A stretch of 64,000 nt of DNA, from contig NZ_CP116383.1 in the NCBI RefSeq assembly GCF_028201475.1, forward strand, positions 2,170,001 to 2,234,000. The letters are read 5' to 3'. The notes under the pieces are model-generated. The model ran no database searches. It had not been told where the DNA came from and was given only the letters and a program-made list of their open reading frames with translations. Numbering within the stretch: the first letter of the stretch is position 1; every line of letters starts with the position of its first letter. The position numbers and the translations under genes are program-made. Source of the DNA: Vibrio sp. SCSIO 43137 (GTDB taxonomy: Bacteria > Pseudomonadota > Gammaproteobacteria > Enterobacterales > Vibrionaceae). Shown here piece by piece: positions 36,138 through 44,725 of this stretch.

Positions 36138-37127
36138 CTATCCGCCAATGGAGGCGAGGTGTGGAGTCATGCCGGTTTTTCCTTGCTGAAGGAAATGGCT
36201 TTTAGATTTAGTTTGTAATTCGGCCTGAATTCGGTGTATCAGCTCTTCAGACTGATTGTCCTGTTGTAACAGATCCCGAAGCTCTATGCCCTGCTCGCCG
36301 AACAAACACATATGCAGCTTGCCGGTGGCTGAAACGCGAAGGCGGTTACAGCTTTCGCAGAAGCTCTTCTCATAAGGCATAATCAGGCCAATCTCACCCT
36401 GATAGTCAGGGTGGATAAACACTTGAGCAGGGCCGTCGTTGGCCTCTTTAACCTTCTGAATCCAGCCTTCTGCAATAAGCTTGTTACGGATACTGACACC
36501 GGACTGATGATATTTATTAAACAGTTCATCCATTTCGCCAGTCTGCATCAGTTCAATAAATCTGAGTTGTATCGGACGGTGCTTAATCCAGTTAAGGAAA
36601 GCAGGCAGCTCCTGACTATTGAGATCTTTCATCAGTACAACATTGACTTTGACCTGTTCATAGCCAACCTCAAATGCCTTATCTATGCCTGACATAACCG
36701 AAGCAAACTTGTTCTCTCCGGTGATTTCGTAGAACATTCTCGGATCAAGGCTATCCAGACTGACATTAATATGTGTCAGGCCAGCGTCTTTCCAGTCGGC
36801 AACCTGATTCGCCATACGGTAACCGTTGGTGGTCATAGCCACTTTTTTGATACCGGACGTTGAAGATATGGCGTGAACAATATCGGTGAAATCTTTTCTC
36901 AGGCTTGGCTCACCACCAGTAATACGAACCTTAGAGGTACCGCACTCGGAGAAAGCACCAACCACCCGCTTAATCTCAGGCAGAGATAAAAATGATAAGT
37001 TTTTCTTCCCGGACGGTTTATAACCATCGGGCAGACAGTATGTGCATTTGAAGTTACAAACATCTGTAACTGAAAGACGCAAATAGTAAAATTTGCGGTG
37101 GAATTTATCTTCTAATTGTATCGCCAC
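36138..37127 (-). CDS. moaA: GTP 3',8-cyclase (radical SAM)
   Basis: First enzyme of molybdenum cofactor synthesis, converting GTP to 3',8-cyclo-GTP. The radical SAM cluster motif is CNFKCTYC ([19 protein letters not shown]), the second cluster is [18 protein letters not shown], and the protein ends in Gly-Gly (HLASIGG), all diagnostic. I use GTG 37127 as start: AAGG lies seven bases before it and the resulting 329 residues equals the usual length; the longer TTG start at 37142 falls in the riboswitch tail. Controlled by the upstream riboswitch. Confidence 0.97.
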   Translation of the reverse strand: MAIQLEDKFHRKFYYLRLSVTDVCNFKCTYCLPDGYKPSGKKNLSFLSLPEIKRVVGAFSECGTSKVRITGGEPSLRKDFTDIVHAISSTSGIKKVAMTTNGYRMANQVADWKDAGLTHINVSLDSLDPRMFYEITGENKFASVMSGIDKAFEVGYEQVKVNVVLMKDLNSQELPAFLNWIKHRPIQLRFIELMQTGEMDELFNKYHQSGVSIRNKLIAEGWIQKVKEANDGPAQVFIHPDYQGEIGLIMPYEKSFCESCNRLRVSATGKLHMCLFGEQGIELRDLLQQDNQSEELIHRIQAELQTKSKSHFLQQGKTGMTPHLASIGG

Positions 37128-37130
37128 GGA

Positions 37131-37255
37131 ACACCTTTCCAAACACGGGAGGCTTATTCATTTCTAAATAAACCCTGGTGACATTATGTCACTGGCCAAA
37201 AACGCCTATCAAAATTGAAACTTAGCGAGGATGGCTCGGAGTTATGGCAGTCGCT
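37131..37255 (-). promoter_or_regulatory. molybdenum cofactor riboswitch
   Basis: The moaA leader matches the Moco RNA pattern by eye: TTTTTGGCCAGTGACA, then TCACCAGGG, a small stem (TTTATT / AATAAG) and GCCTCCCGTG, followed by GGAAAGGTG containing the ribosome-binding site. The same ordered blocks occur before E. coli moaA. Cofactor binding is expected to block moaA translation. A further hairpin (CGAGCCATCCTCG) lies at its 5' side. Ends are approximate. Confidence 0.83.
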
Positions 37256-37417
37256 CAAAATGAACAACAGCTTGCGTGTTAAAATACTCAATATAAGTAT
37301 AGAATTCTACCGTCCGGAGTCAAAAATCGAGTGAATACCTCAAAATAGTTAGGGATAATTTGATCACGATTTTGCTTAAGATAAATTATCAAACCATATG
37401 TAAAAATGATTGAAAAT

Positions 37418-38305
37418 ATGACAATTTATAACAACAAAAAAATCGTCGCCATAGGAGGCGGCCATGGTCTCGGACGCATGCTATCTGCGCTTAAGGAGTT
37501 CCAATCCAACGCGACCGGCATAGTGGCCACCACTGACAACGGCGGTTCAACCGGCCGGATTCGTTATTGTCAGGGGGGAATCGCTTGGGGAGATACCCGC
37601 AACTGCATCAATCAGCTGATAACCGAGCCCTCTATCGGTTCAATGATGTTCGAGTACCGCTTTAAAGGTACCGGAGAACTGGATGGTCATAACCTTGGCA
37701 ACTTAATGCTTGCCTCGCTGGATAACCTTTCCGTCAGGCCACTGGAAGCAATCCAGCTGATCCGTAGCATGCTAAAAGTAGATGTGCGGATTGTCCCCAT
37801 GTCTGAGCACCCTTCTGATTTAAAAGCACTCTCTGTTAATGGCAAGTGGATACATGGTGAAACCAGTGTGGATGAGATGGAAGAAGATCTGCAGCGCCTT
37901 GATCTTGAACCTGAAGTACCGGCTACTCAGGAAGGCATCAGCGCCATTGAGAACGCCGATTGCATAGTGTTAGGCCCCGGTAGCTTTCTTACCAGCATAA
38001 TGCCACCGCTTCTTTTGCCGGAAATCGGACAGGCAATCCTCAACAATACCAAGGCCAAACTGATTTTTGTCGAAAATCTTTCACCCGAATATGGTCCGGC
38101 CGGAAGAATGACATTACGACAAAAGCTAGAGTGGTGTGAAAGGGCATGCCGGGGAAGAAAGCTGGATGTTGTGCTGGGCGATACACCTCATCCTGAGCTG
38201 GAGAAAGAGTGGAACTGTGTCACCACTGAACTCGCCTCACCAAACCGTGACTGGCGTCATGACAGAGAAAAACTCAGTCAGGCAATTCTTGCCCAACTGA
38301 GTTAA
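37418..38305 (+). CDS. YvcK/CofD-like protein
   Basis: About 295 residues of the CofD/YvcK Rossmann-type family (E. coli YbhK). Motifs: KKIVAIGGGHGLGRMLSALK, ATTDNGGSTGRIR, WGDTRNCINQL, FKGTGELDGHNLGNLMLASL and VLGPGSFLTSIMPPLLL. Relatives bind UDP-sugars and affect gluconeogenic growth and cell wall in Bacillus; the role in Vibrio is not defined. ATG 37418 or 37406 could start it; neither has a strong ribosome-binding site. Divergent from the moa operon. Confidence 0.9.
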   Translation: MTIYNNKKIVAIGGGHGLGRMLSALKEFQSNATGIVATTDNGGSTGRIRYCQGGIAWGDTRNCINQLITEPSIGSMMFEYRFKGTGELDGHNLGNLMLASLDNLSVRPLEAIQLIRSMLKVDVRIVPMSEHPSDLKALSVNGKWIHGETSVDEMEEDLQRLDLEPEVPATQEGISAIENADCIVLGPGSFLTSIMPPLLLPEIGQAILNNTKAKLIFVENLSPEYGPAGRMTLRQKLEWCERACRGRKLDVVLGDTPHPELEKEWNCVTTELASPNRDWRHDREKLSQAILAQLS

Positions 38306-38328
38306 CGGTTCTCTATACGAAAAGATCT

Positions 38329-38667
38329 CTAATCAAACAGACCATCATAAGCGCGAATCGTTTTCTCAATGCTGGAGAGAATAGATTCGCGGTTTTCTAA
38401 GGTGTTGATTTTCTCACCGGCTTTAACCTGAGCATCAATGTTTGTCGCTACCTGACAAAGATTTTCCGCGCCAAAACTGGCTGCACTGCTTTTCAGGGCA
38501 TGACTGATATCCCCAAGGCGGGTCTCTAGCCCGTCTCTGTCAGACGATAGCTCAGTTTGATAGCCGTTAAGTTCACCTAAAAAGATGTCCAGCAGCACCG
38601 GCAGGTTATCCTGACCAATCTCGTTGCTTAAGTCGTCAATTTTGTTTGCATTTAAATACTCAGCCAC
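38329..38667 (-). CDS. luxU: phosphorelay protein LuxU
   Basis: 112-residue histidine phosphotransfer protein that passes phosphate from the quorum-sensing receptor kinases to LuxO. The phosphorylated histidine is in DISHALKSSAASFGAENLCQ. Its start is about 45 bases after the luxO stop, so both are likely cotranscribed. Confidence 0.94.
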   Translation of the reverse strand: MAEYLNANKIDDLSNEIGQDNLPVLLDIFLGELNGYQTELSSDRDGLETRLGDISHALKSSAASFGAENLCQVATNIDAQVKAGEKINTLENRESILSSIEKTIRAYDGLFD

Positions 38668-38712
38668 GTTTGCTCCTTCCCTTCTCTTCCGTTATCAGGC
38701 TATATCCGGAAC

Positions 38713-40125
38713 TCAGTTTTCCGGTAATGCATTCCATGCCTGAATTTTTCTGTAGATGGTAGATGGACTCACCTCCAACGCATTCGCTGCTTTAGGTACA
38801 TTTCCATTACATGCATCTATCGCCTGTTCGATTGTCCTTCTCTCTACCTTCCATAGCGGAGTAATATCTTGTTCAGAATAGACAATCGGCTGTTCAGTTA
38901 CATCATTATCCTTGGCTAAAGCAATTTCTGTGCTAGGTTGATTAATTGGCGGTGGTAACATGCTCAAATTAATCTCTTTACCCTGATTTAATACCACGGC
39001 ATTTCTGAGTACATTCTGTAACTGACGAACATTACCCGGCCATTCATAGTCTACAAAACGTTTTACTACCTCATCAGAAAATCGGGCGAAATCTTTCTCT
39101 TCCTCCAGCGAAATAAATCCAAGCAGGGAATAAGCAATTTCCACGACATCCTCTCCCCTCTCTCTCAAAGGAGGAAGGTGTAGAGGGATAACATACAAAC
39201 GATAATACAAGTCTTCGCGGAATCGCCCTTCCTGTACTTCCTTCCACGGGTCACGGTTGGTGGCACAAACAAATCGCACATCAACACTCTTCATCTTTGA
39301 TGAACCAACTTTCTGGAAGGTACCCGTCTGAATAAAGCGCAGCAGTTTCGTCTGCAGGTCTAAATCCATTTCACACAGTTCATCAAGAAACAGGGTTCCG
39401 CCATCAGCAAGCTCGGCAGCACCTTCCCGCTCCGACGCTGCACCGGTAAAAGCACCTTTAACATGACCAAACAGTTCACTCTCAATTAAGTCTTTCGGGA
39501 TGGCAGCGCAGTTAATGGCAATAAACGGCTTATCTCTTCTTTTACTGGCTGCGTGAATCGCTTCTGCACACACCTCTTTACCGGTACCACTCTCCCCGGT
39601 AATAAAAATACTGGCCTTACTCGGTGCCGCTGAGTCAATGGTTTTGTAGACAGCCTGCATGGTCTGGCTACTGCCTATAAAACCCTGATAGTTATTAGAC
39701 CCATCGCGTTTATGTTCAACGCCAATCTTAATTTTTTCTGCCTTACGGATGGCATTGTTGACCGTAACCCTGAGCCTGTCTGCCTCGCAGGGCTTAATCA
39801 GGAAGTCCTGTGCACCATAACGCATCGCTTCTACGGCCGTGTCGATAGAGCCATGAGCCGTCATAAAGATAATAGGTACATCCGGATAAAGTTTTTTGGT
39901 GCTATGTAGAACGTCCATACCTGTCATATCCGGCAACCGGAGATCAAGCAGGATTAGGTCAGGAGTACGGGTTTTTAGTCTTTCCAGCGCCTCCCTGCCA
40001 CTACTGACAATATCGATTTGGATACCGAGAGGGGAAAGAAAAGAGCGATAAAGGGCAGCAACAGACGCAGTATCCTCTACCATAAGCAGATATTTGCTTT
40101 TTTGAACCGAAGTCGAATTATTCAT
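38713..40125 (-). CDS. luxO: quorum-sensing sigma-54 response regulator LuxO
   Basis: 470-residue NtrC-type activator. The receiver domain has phospho-acceptor Asp61 in [18 protein letters not shown]. The AAA+ domain has Walker [19 protein letters not shown], the sigma-54 contact loop [16 protein letters not shown] and [16 protein letters not shown]. The C-terminal Fis-type HTH is [20 protein letters not shown] then YRKIQAW. Phosphorylated LuxO at low density activates Qrr RNA genes; a qrr gene lies directly upstream on the other strand with matching operators. Confidence 0.97.
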   Translation of the reverse strand: MNNSTSVQKSKYLLMVEDTASVAALYRSFLSPLGIQIDIVSSGREALERLKTRTPDLILLDLRLPDMTGMDVLHSTKKLYPDVPIIFMTAHGSIDTAVEAMRYGAQDFLIKPCEADRLRVTVNNAIRKAEKIKIGVEHKRDGSNNYQGFIGSSQTMQAVYKTIDSAAPSKASIFITGESGTGKEVCAEAIHAASKRRDKPFIAINCAAIPKDLIESELFGHVKGAFTGAASEREGAAELADGGTLFLDELCEMDLDLQTKLLRFIQTGTFQKVGSSKMKSVDVRFVCATNRDPWKEVQEGRFREDLYYRLYVIPLHLPPLRERGEDVVEIAYSLLGFISLEEEKDFARFSDEVVKRFVDYEWPGNVRQLQNVLRNAVVLNQGKEINLSMLPPPINQPSTEIALAKDNDVTEQPIVYSEQDITPLWKVERRTIEQAIDACNGNVPKAANALEVSPSTIYRKIQAWNALPEN

Positions 40126-40187
40126 ATCCTAGCCATTTATTTTTATAACAGGGCGGGTATTTTTATACCTTCTTACCACTTTTTTTA

Positions 40188-40199
40188 TTGCATATTGCC
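40188..40199. promoter_or_regulatory. second LuxO-type site
   Basis: TTGCATATTGCC resembles the LuxO operator TTGCA-N3-TGCAA with a mismatch at the end of the right arm. It lies 31 bases from the perfect site. Confidence 0.55.
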
Positions 40200-40218
40200 A
40201 TAATCATTGCAATCCGCA

Positions 40219-40231
40219 TTGCAAAATGCAA
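40219..40231. promoter_or_regulatory. LuxO operator
   Basis: TTGCAAAATGCAA is a perfect match to the LuxO consensus TTGCA-W3-TGCAA, about 65 bp upstream of the qrr sigma-54 promoter, a usual enhancer position. Confidence 0.85.
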
Positions 40232-40282
40232 ATTAAATTACTCGAATAGAAATAAATACGCTTAAAATCAAGGTGGGAATAG

Positions 40283-40298
40283 TGGCATGTATCCTGCT
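40283..40298 (+). promoter_or_regulatory. sigma-54 promoter of qrr
   Basis: TGGCATGTATCCTGCT has the -24 GG and -12 GC elements separated by exactly ten bases. The predicted start is the T at about 40309. Confidence 0.9.
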
Positions 40299-40308
40299 TA
40301 GATTATAT

Positions 40309-40403
40309 TGACCTTCGGGTCACCTAGCCAACTGACGTTGTTAGTGGATCTAATATCCACAGAATGAAGCCAACCGGAGCAATTTCCTGTTGGCTATTTT
40401 TTT
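40309..40403 (+). ncRNA. qrr1: Qrr quorum-regulatory small RNA (Qrr1-like)
   Basis: About 95 nt. The 5' hairpin is TGACCTTCGGGTCA, followed by the conserved target-pairing core CTAGCCAACTGACGTTG and TTAGTG, a middle stem (GTGGAT / ATCCAC) and the terminator AGCCAAC...GTTGGCT with a T-run. Qrr RNAs act with Hfq on the master quorum regulator and on luxO. Synteny (between uvrB and luxO) matches qrr1 of other vibrios. Confidence 0.95.
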
Positions 40404-40453
40404 GCCTGAAGCTCTTGGCGGGAAAACCAGCAAGCTCCCCCGGTCACATCAAA

Positions 40454-42484
40454 TCAGCTATTAGCAATAAACTGTTGGCGCAATTTATCGATCTTATCTC
40501 TCTTCTCTGCTGCTAACTCAAATTCAAGATTCTGAGCGTGCTGATACATCTCTGATTCCAGCTTCTGAATCTCTTTTTCCAGTTGTTGGGGCGAGAGAGC
40601 CACATAGCTTTTTGAAGGCTCTGCCACTTTAGACAGAGGTACCTGTTTCGACGCCTTCTTACTGCGGGTTTTGGCGATATCGCCAATCTCCATAATATCT
40701 TTTACGTTGCGGCTAAGGGCTTTTGGTACCAATCCATTTTCCTGATTATAGGCTTGCTGTTTTTCTCTGCGCCGGTTGGTTTCATCCATTGCTTTCTTCA
40801 TCGACTTAGTCACCGAGTCAGCATAAAGGATCGCTTTCCCTTTCAGGTTACGAGCCGCACGTCCTATGGTCTGAATCAGTGAACGCTCCGATCTCAGGAA
40901 ACCCTCTTTATCAGCATCCAGAATCGCCACCAGCGAGACCTCCGGCATATCGAGACCCTCACGAAGTAAGTTAATACCCACTAAGGCATCAAACTCACCC
41001 AGTCTTAAATCGCGGATAATCTCTACCCGTTCTACGGTATCAATATCTGAGTGCAGATAACGTACTCTTACTCCGTGTTCGTGAAGATATTCCGTTAAGT
41101 CTTCAGCCATTCTTTTTGTCAGAGTGGTTACCAATACCCGCTCATCTTTTTCAGCGCGCTGACGAATCTCAGAAAGCAGATCATCAACCTGAGTGGCGAC
41201 GGGTCGCACTTCCAGTTCAGGATCAAGCAAGCCGGTAGGCCGCACAACCTGATCGGCTACATCACCATCGGATTTTTCCAGTTCATAATTACCCGGCGTG
41301 GCGGAAACAAAAATAGTTTGCGGTGAAATGGTTTCAAACTCTTCAAACTTCAGAGGGCGGTTGTCCAGTGCTGAAGGCAGACGGAAGCCAAACTCTACCA
41401 GCGTCTCCTTACGGGATCGGTCACCTTTATACATGGCACCAATCTGTGAAACCGTTACGTGGGATTCATCAATAATCAGCAAACCATCAGCAGGAAGATA
41501 ATCAAACAGAGTCGGTGGCGGCTCACCCTCGGCTCTTCCGCTCAGATATCGGGAGTAGTTTTCTATACCGGAGCAGAAGCCCAGTTCGTTCATCATCTCT
41601 ATATCAAACTGGGTTCTCTGAGAGATTCGCTGCTCTTCCAGTAATTTATTGTTTTCCAGAAGATAGGTCTGACGCTGTTTTAACTCGGCTTTGATATTTT
41701 CCACAGCATCGAGAATTCTTTCCCTTGGAGTCACATAGTGAGTTTTAGGATAAATGGTAAAACGAGGCAGATCGCGCTGAATGATGGCTCCCGTCAGAGG
41801 GTCAAACAAGCTGATACACTCTATTTCATCATCGAACAGCTCAAGACGTACTGCCTGTTGATCGGATTCTGCCGGGAAGATATCAATCACCTCTCCCCTG
41901 ACACGAAACTGCCCCCGTTCAAACGCCACTTCGTTGCGGCTATATTGCAACTCCGCCAGCCTTCGTAAAATATCCCTTTGATCAATAATGTCGCCGCGGC
42001 AAACATGTAACATCATTTTTAAGTAAGAGTCCGGGTCACCCAGACCGTAAATAGCGGATACAGAAGCAACGATAATGGCATCCTTACGTTCCAGCAAGGC
42101 TTTGGTGGCCGACAGACGCATCTGTTCAATATGGGCGTTTACTGAGGCATCCTTTTCAATAAAGGTATCTGTCGTCGGAACATAGGCTTCGGGCTGATAG
42201 TAATCATAGTAAGAAACAAAATACTCCACAGAATTGTTTGGAAAGAAGCTCTTCATCTCTCCGTATAGCTGTGCCGCCAGTGTCTTGTTTGGAGCCAGCA
42301 ATATTGCTGGGCGGTTTGACTCAGCAATCACGTTGGCCAGCGTAAAGGTTTTACCTGAACCGGTAACCCCTAGCAGGGTCTGATGTGCCAGTCCTGATTC
42401 AAGACCATCCAATAGCTGTTTTATCGCTGTTGGCTGATCACCCGAAGGTTTATAATCTGAAACCAGTTCAAATACTTTACTCAT
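40454..42484 (-). CDS. uvrB: excinuclease ABC subunit B
   Basis: Helicase-like damage verification subunit of nucleotide excision repair, 676 residues. Features: Walker [20 protein letters not shown], the beta-hairpin region [18 protein letters not shown]-like [15 protein letters not shown], helicase motif [21 protein letters not shown], and a C-terminal UVR domain ([20 protein letters not shown]) that contacts UvrC. Length is normal. Confidence 0.98.
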   Translation of the reverse strand: MSKVFELVSDYKPSGDQPTAIKQLLDGLESGLAHQTLLGVTGSGKTFTLANVIAESNRPAILLAPNKTLAAQLYGEMKSFFPNNSVEYFVSYYDYYQPEAYVPTTDTFIEKDASVNAHIEQMRLSATKALLERKDAIIVASVSAIYGLGDPDSYLKMMLHVCRGDIIDQRDILRRLAELQYSRNEVAFERGQFRVRGEVIDIFPAESDQQAVRLELFDDEIECISLFDPLTGAIIQRDLPRFTIYPKTHYVTPRERILDAVENIKAELKQRQTYLLENNKLLEEQRISQRTQFDIEMMNELGFCSGIENYSRYLSGRAEGEPPPTLFDYLPADGLLIIDESHVTVSQIGAMYKGDRSRKETLVEFGFRLPSALDNRPLKFEEFETISPQTIFVSATPGNYELEKSDGDVADQVVRPTGLLDPELEVRPVATQVDDLLSEIRQRAEKDERVLVTTLTKRMAEDLTEYLHEHGVRVRYLHSDIDTVERVEIIRDLRLGEFDALVGINLLREGLDMPEVSLVAILDADKEGFLRSERSLIQTIGRAARNLKGKAILYADSVTKSMKKAMDETNRRREKQQAYNQENGLVPKALSRNVKDIMEIGDIAKTRSKKASKQVPLSKVAEPSKSYVALSPQQLEKEIQKLESEMYQHAQNLEFELAAEKRDKIDKLRQQFIANS

Positions 42485-43033
42485 TACGTTCCTACTCTAA
42501 TCTACGCCAGCCATTTAAGCCGAAGACAATTACAAAAGCCAATATCTGTATAAAAATACAGTATAGTGTATCGTTTTGAAAGACTCTCTATAGCTATGAA
42601 AAATATTCTTTTTAGATCCAATTTGAATATATCTGGCTATAGCAAAAAAACGTTAAATTTAAGCTGGTATCTGTGTTTAAATTTTGCTAAACTCTCAGGC
42701 CCTTCAGCCTTTCAACGCTGATTTTTCTATCAATTTAATCCACCTGTTTTCCCCAGAATTTTGCTATTTCAGTCGTTTTTTTGTTCTGAACAAAAGTTAA
42801 TCACAACTCTGCCTTTTTTACTGAATTAAAAAAACCTTATTTTACATAGTGTTAAATTCACCAACTTTAAAGCATAAGCTCTAATAAAAATCCGTTATTT
42901 GTTGTTAAAGTTTAATCAACACACTTATCCACAAATTTGGTGGATAACTAAGTCAAGCCTTTTGCTTGTGCGGGATACAGGAAAATCAATCTTTTTTTTA
43001 TTAATTTATTTGTGTTTTCTTACCCTTAGAGTA
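42485..43033. other. AT-rich region between uvrB and tRNA-Asn
   Basis: Contains the uvrB promoter. At 42925-42947 a perfect DnaA-box sequence, TTATCCACA, faces an inverted near-copy (GGTGGATAA), making an 8-bp inverted repeat. No gene seen. Confidence 0.5.
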
Positions 43034-43062
43034 TTGACAGAAACTTTGCTGCTGGCTAAGAT
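43034..43062 (+). promoter_or_regulatory. tRNA-Asn promoter
   Basis: TTGACA (43034-43039) and TAAGAT (43057-43062) with a 17-bp spacer, followed by a GC-rich GCGCTCC segment as in the tRNA-Tyr promoter. Confidence 0.8.
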
Positions 43063-43077
43063 GCGCTCCTATTCGAT

Positions 43078-43153
43078 TCCCCCTTAGTTCAGTTGGTAGA
43101 ACGGCGGACTGTTAATCCGTATGTCGCAGGTTCGAGTCCCGCAGGGGGAGCCA
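43078..43153 (+). tRNA. tRNA-Asn (GTT)
   Basis: 76-nt tRNA with acceptor TCCCCCT pairing with AGGGGGA, G discriminator and encoded CCA. The anticodon loop CTGTTAA gives GTT. T-arm GCAGGTTCGAGTCCCGC is canonical. Followed by a terminator and then two fragments of its own 3' end. Confidence 0.97.
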
Positions 43154-43162
43154 TATTAAGAG

Positions 43163-43190
43163 AAAGCCGCAGCATTTGTTGCGGCTTTTT
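43163..43190 (+). terminator. terminator after tRNA-Asn
   Basis: AAGCCGCA / TTGCGGCTT stem followed by TTT, 10 bases after the CCA. Confidence 0.85.
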
Positions 43191-43215
43191 CGTATCTGCT
43201 ATTTTGACAAACAGA

Positions 43216-43263
43216 ATGTCGCAGCCGGATGGCCGGCCCGTTCGGGTCCCGCAGGGGGAGCCA
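43216..43263 (+). repeat. tRNA-Asn 3'-end fragment, copy 1
   Basis: Reproduces ATGTCGCAG and TTCGGGTCCCGCAGGGGGAG plus CCA from the tRNA-Asn 3' half, with a 16-nt insert between them (CCGGATGGCCGGCCCG) that forms a GC-rich hairpin. No 5' half or anticodon, so it cannot be a tRNA. It is followed by its own terminator at 43277-43303. Confidence 0.85.
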
Positions 43264-43276
43264 TATTTAGTAAAGA

Positions 43277-43303
43277 AGCCATCTCGCAAGAGGTGGCTTT
43301 TTT
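43277..43303 (+). terminator. terminator after tRNA fragment 1
   Basis: AGCCATCTC-GCAA-GAGGTGGCT followed by six Ts. Confidence 0.85.
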
Positions 43304-43333
43304 CGTTCTAAGCGAATGGTTTATTCAAAACCA

Positions 43334-43381
43334 ATGTCGCAGCAGGAAGGCCTGCCCGTTCGGGTCCCGCAGGGGGAGCCA
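43334..43381 (+). repeat. tRNA-Asn 3'-end fragment, copy 2
   Basis: Same structure as copy 1, displaced by 118 bp, with hairpin insert CAGGAAGGCCTGCCCG. The stem base pair C-G of copy 1 is A-T here, a compensatory change. A degenerate third start (ATGTTGCAG) appears at about 43452. Confidence 0.85.
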
Positions 43382-43394
43382 TATTTAGTAAAAG

Positions 43395-43421
43395 AGCCAT
43401 CTCGCAAGAGGTGGCTTTTTT
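43395..43421 (+). terminator. terminator after tRNA fragment 2
   Basis: Copy of the preceding terminator: AGCCATCTC-GCAA-GAGGTGGCT and T-run. Confidence 0.85.
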
Positions 43422-43464
43422 CGTTCTAAGCGACTGGTTTGTTTAAAACAAATGTTGCAGATAC

Positions 43465-43505
43465 AAAAAAGCCTTCCGGAGACCGTGACAGACTAAAGGA
43501 AGGCA
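43465..43505 (-). terminator. probable terminator of the hydrolase gene
   Basis: On the minus strand GCCTTCC and GGAAGGC pair across a long loop and are followed by TTTTTT. Confidence 0.6.
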
Positions 43506-43573
43506 ACGCCCAAAGAGAGCATAAAACAGCTATTTTCAAATAGTTGAAGTGTTAACTCATCTAATACATAACG

Positions 43574-44398
43574 CTATTCTGCTATTAAGGTTCTTTGAAT
43601 ATTTTCACTGATAAACTTCCACATACAGGCTGGGTTTGAATACATAGGGAAATGGCCACAATTTGGCACCTCAGCCAGCATTACTCCTTCCGCTTCTATA
43701 TGGGGAAGGTAAGAAAGGCTGCGATTCTGTTCGCCAAACATAAACATCACCGGGCATGGCAAACCAAGGAACTTATCCATTAGCTCACCGTTATCAGATA
43801 GATCCACCATAGAAGTAAAAATTGGCTTCACTGCTTCTGCTCTCACCTTATGACGCAAACTGGCAGAATACAGCGCACTCGCATAATCAGTGGCATGGCG
43901 TGTTCTCGCAATAAAGTTATCAAAAAACTCTTTCGCGCTATCAGCAGGATAATTGATGATCTGTCGGCTCAAAAAACAGTCCTCGGGCGCAATGTTGCCT
44001 TCAATATCGGTAAAGCTCAAAACCCTCTCTTTGTTCTGATCAGCCAGTATCAGCGAAGTAAGTCCTCCCATTGAGTGGCCTAAAAGGTGAAACTTTTCGA
44101 CATCAAAATGCTCTAGTACCGCCAGCGCAGTTTTTACAAAAAAACCTATAGATATCGCTTCTAGAACTGCACAAATTGTTTCACCACAGCCCGGAAAATC
44201 GTAAGCAATAAAACCGTGATCATTTAGCTCCTCACAAAAGATGATGTCTGCATAATCTTCTTTGGTTGAACCAAATCCATGCAAAAACACCAAAGGCGGC
44301 TTTTTGCCCATCCGGTATATGGCTGATATTTCCAGCACCACACCGTCTATCTGTAAGGGAATTATCACAGATTCAAAAGGGGAGATTTTTCTTTCCAT
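43574..44398 (-). CDS. alpha/beta hydrolase
   Basis: 274-residue cytoplasmic hydrolase. The oxyanion loop is PPLVFLHGFGSTKEDYAD, the nucleophile elbow is HLLGHSMGGLTSLIL, and the catalytic histidine is in VPNCGHFPMYSNP. At the usual acid position the sequence reads MFMFGEQNRSLSYLP, with no aspartate; a nearby Glu may substitute. The ATG at 44398 follows AAGGTG; a GTG at 44407 is also in frame. It is divergent from a LysR regulator. Substrate unknown. Confidence 0.82.
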   Translation of the reverse strand: MERKISPFESVIIPLQIDGVVLEISAIYRMGKKPPLVFLHGFGSTKEDYADIIFCEELNDHGFIAYDFPGCGETICAVLEAISIGFFVKTALAVLEHFDVEKFHLLGHSMGGLTSLILADQNKERVLSFTDIEGNIAPEDCFLSRQIINYPADSAKEFFDNFIARTRHATDYASALYSASLRHKVRAEAVKPIFTSMVDLSDNGELMDKFLGLPCPVMFMFGEQNRSLSYLPHIEAEGVMLAEVPNCGHFPMYSNPACMWKFISENIQRTLIAE

Positions 44399-44725
44399 TA
44401 TTGTCACCTTACTGAAAGCTTCTATCTGTTAGTGAAGCACAAAACTGCTGTATTCTGTAACACGCTAAGTGATTCCTTATCGAGTGCATAAGCAATCCTC
44501 AAAAACGAACCTAGACCAAAACCACTTCCGCTAACATCAGCAACATAAAGTAGGGAATTGTGCATTGCTGGCTAAACCTCTGCTCTGTTCACTGGTCTGC
44601 CTATTATTTACCCCTGCACTGATATGTAAATTTCTATTTAACTATCTCTGTGATACTTAAAAAGTATTACAATATGGGCAAGTGTGATGCTATCACTGCA
44701 CCACCCATGGGAGGGCAAGATACAT
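44399..44725. other. divergent promoter region, hydrolase / LysR
   Basis: About 330 bases without a supported gene, likely holding both promoters and LysR binding sites; no clear motif picked out by eye. Confidence 0.45.

Noticed and set aside
42925..42947. Possible replication origin at the DnaA-box pair
   Set aside because: Only one consensus box and one near-copy; no box cluster, dnaA, gidA or rctB nearby.
43093..43388. Open frames across tRNA-Asn and its fragments
   Set aside because: Overlap RNA genes and terminators; no ribosome-binding site or conserved protein.
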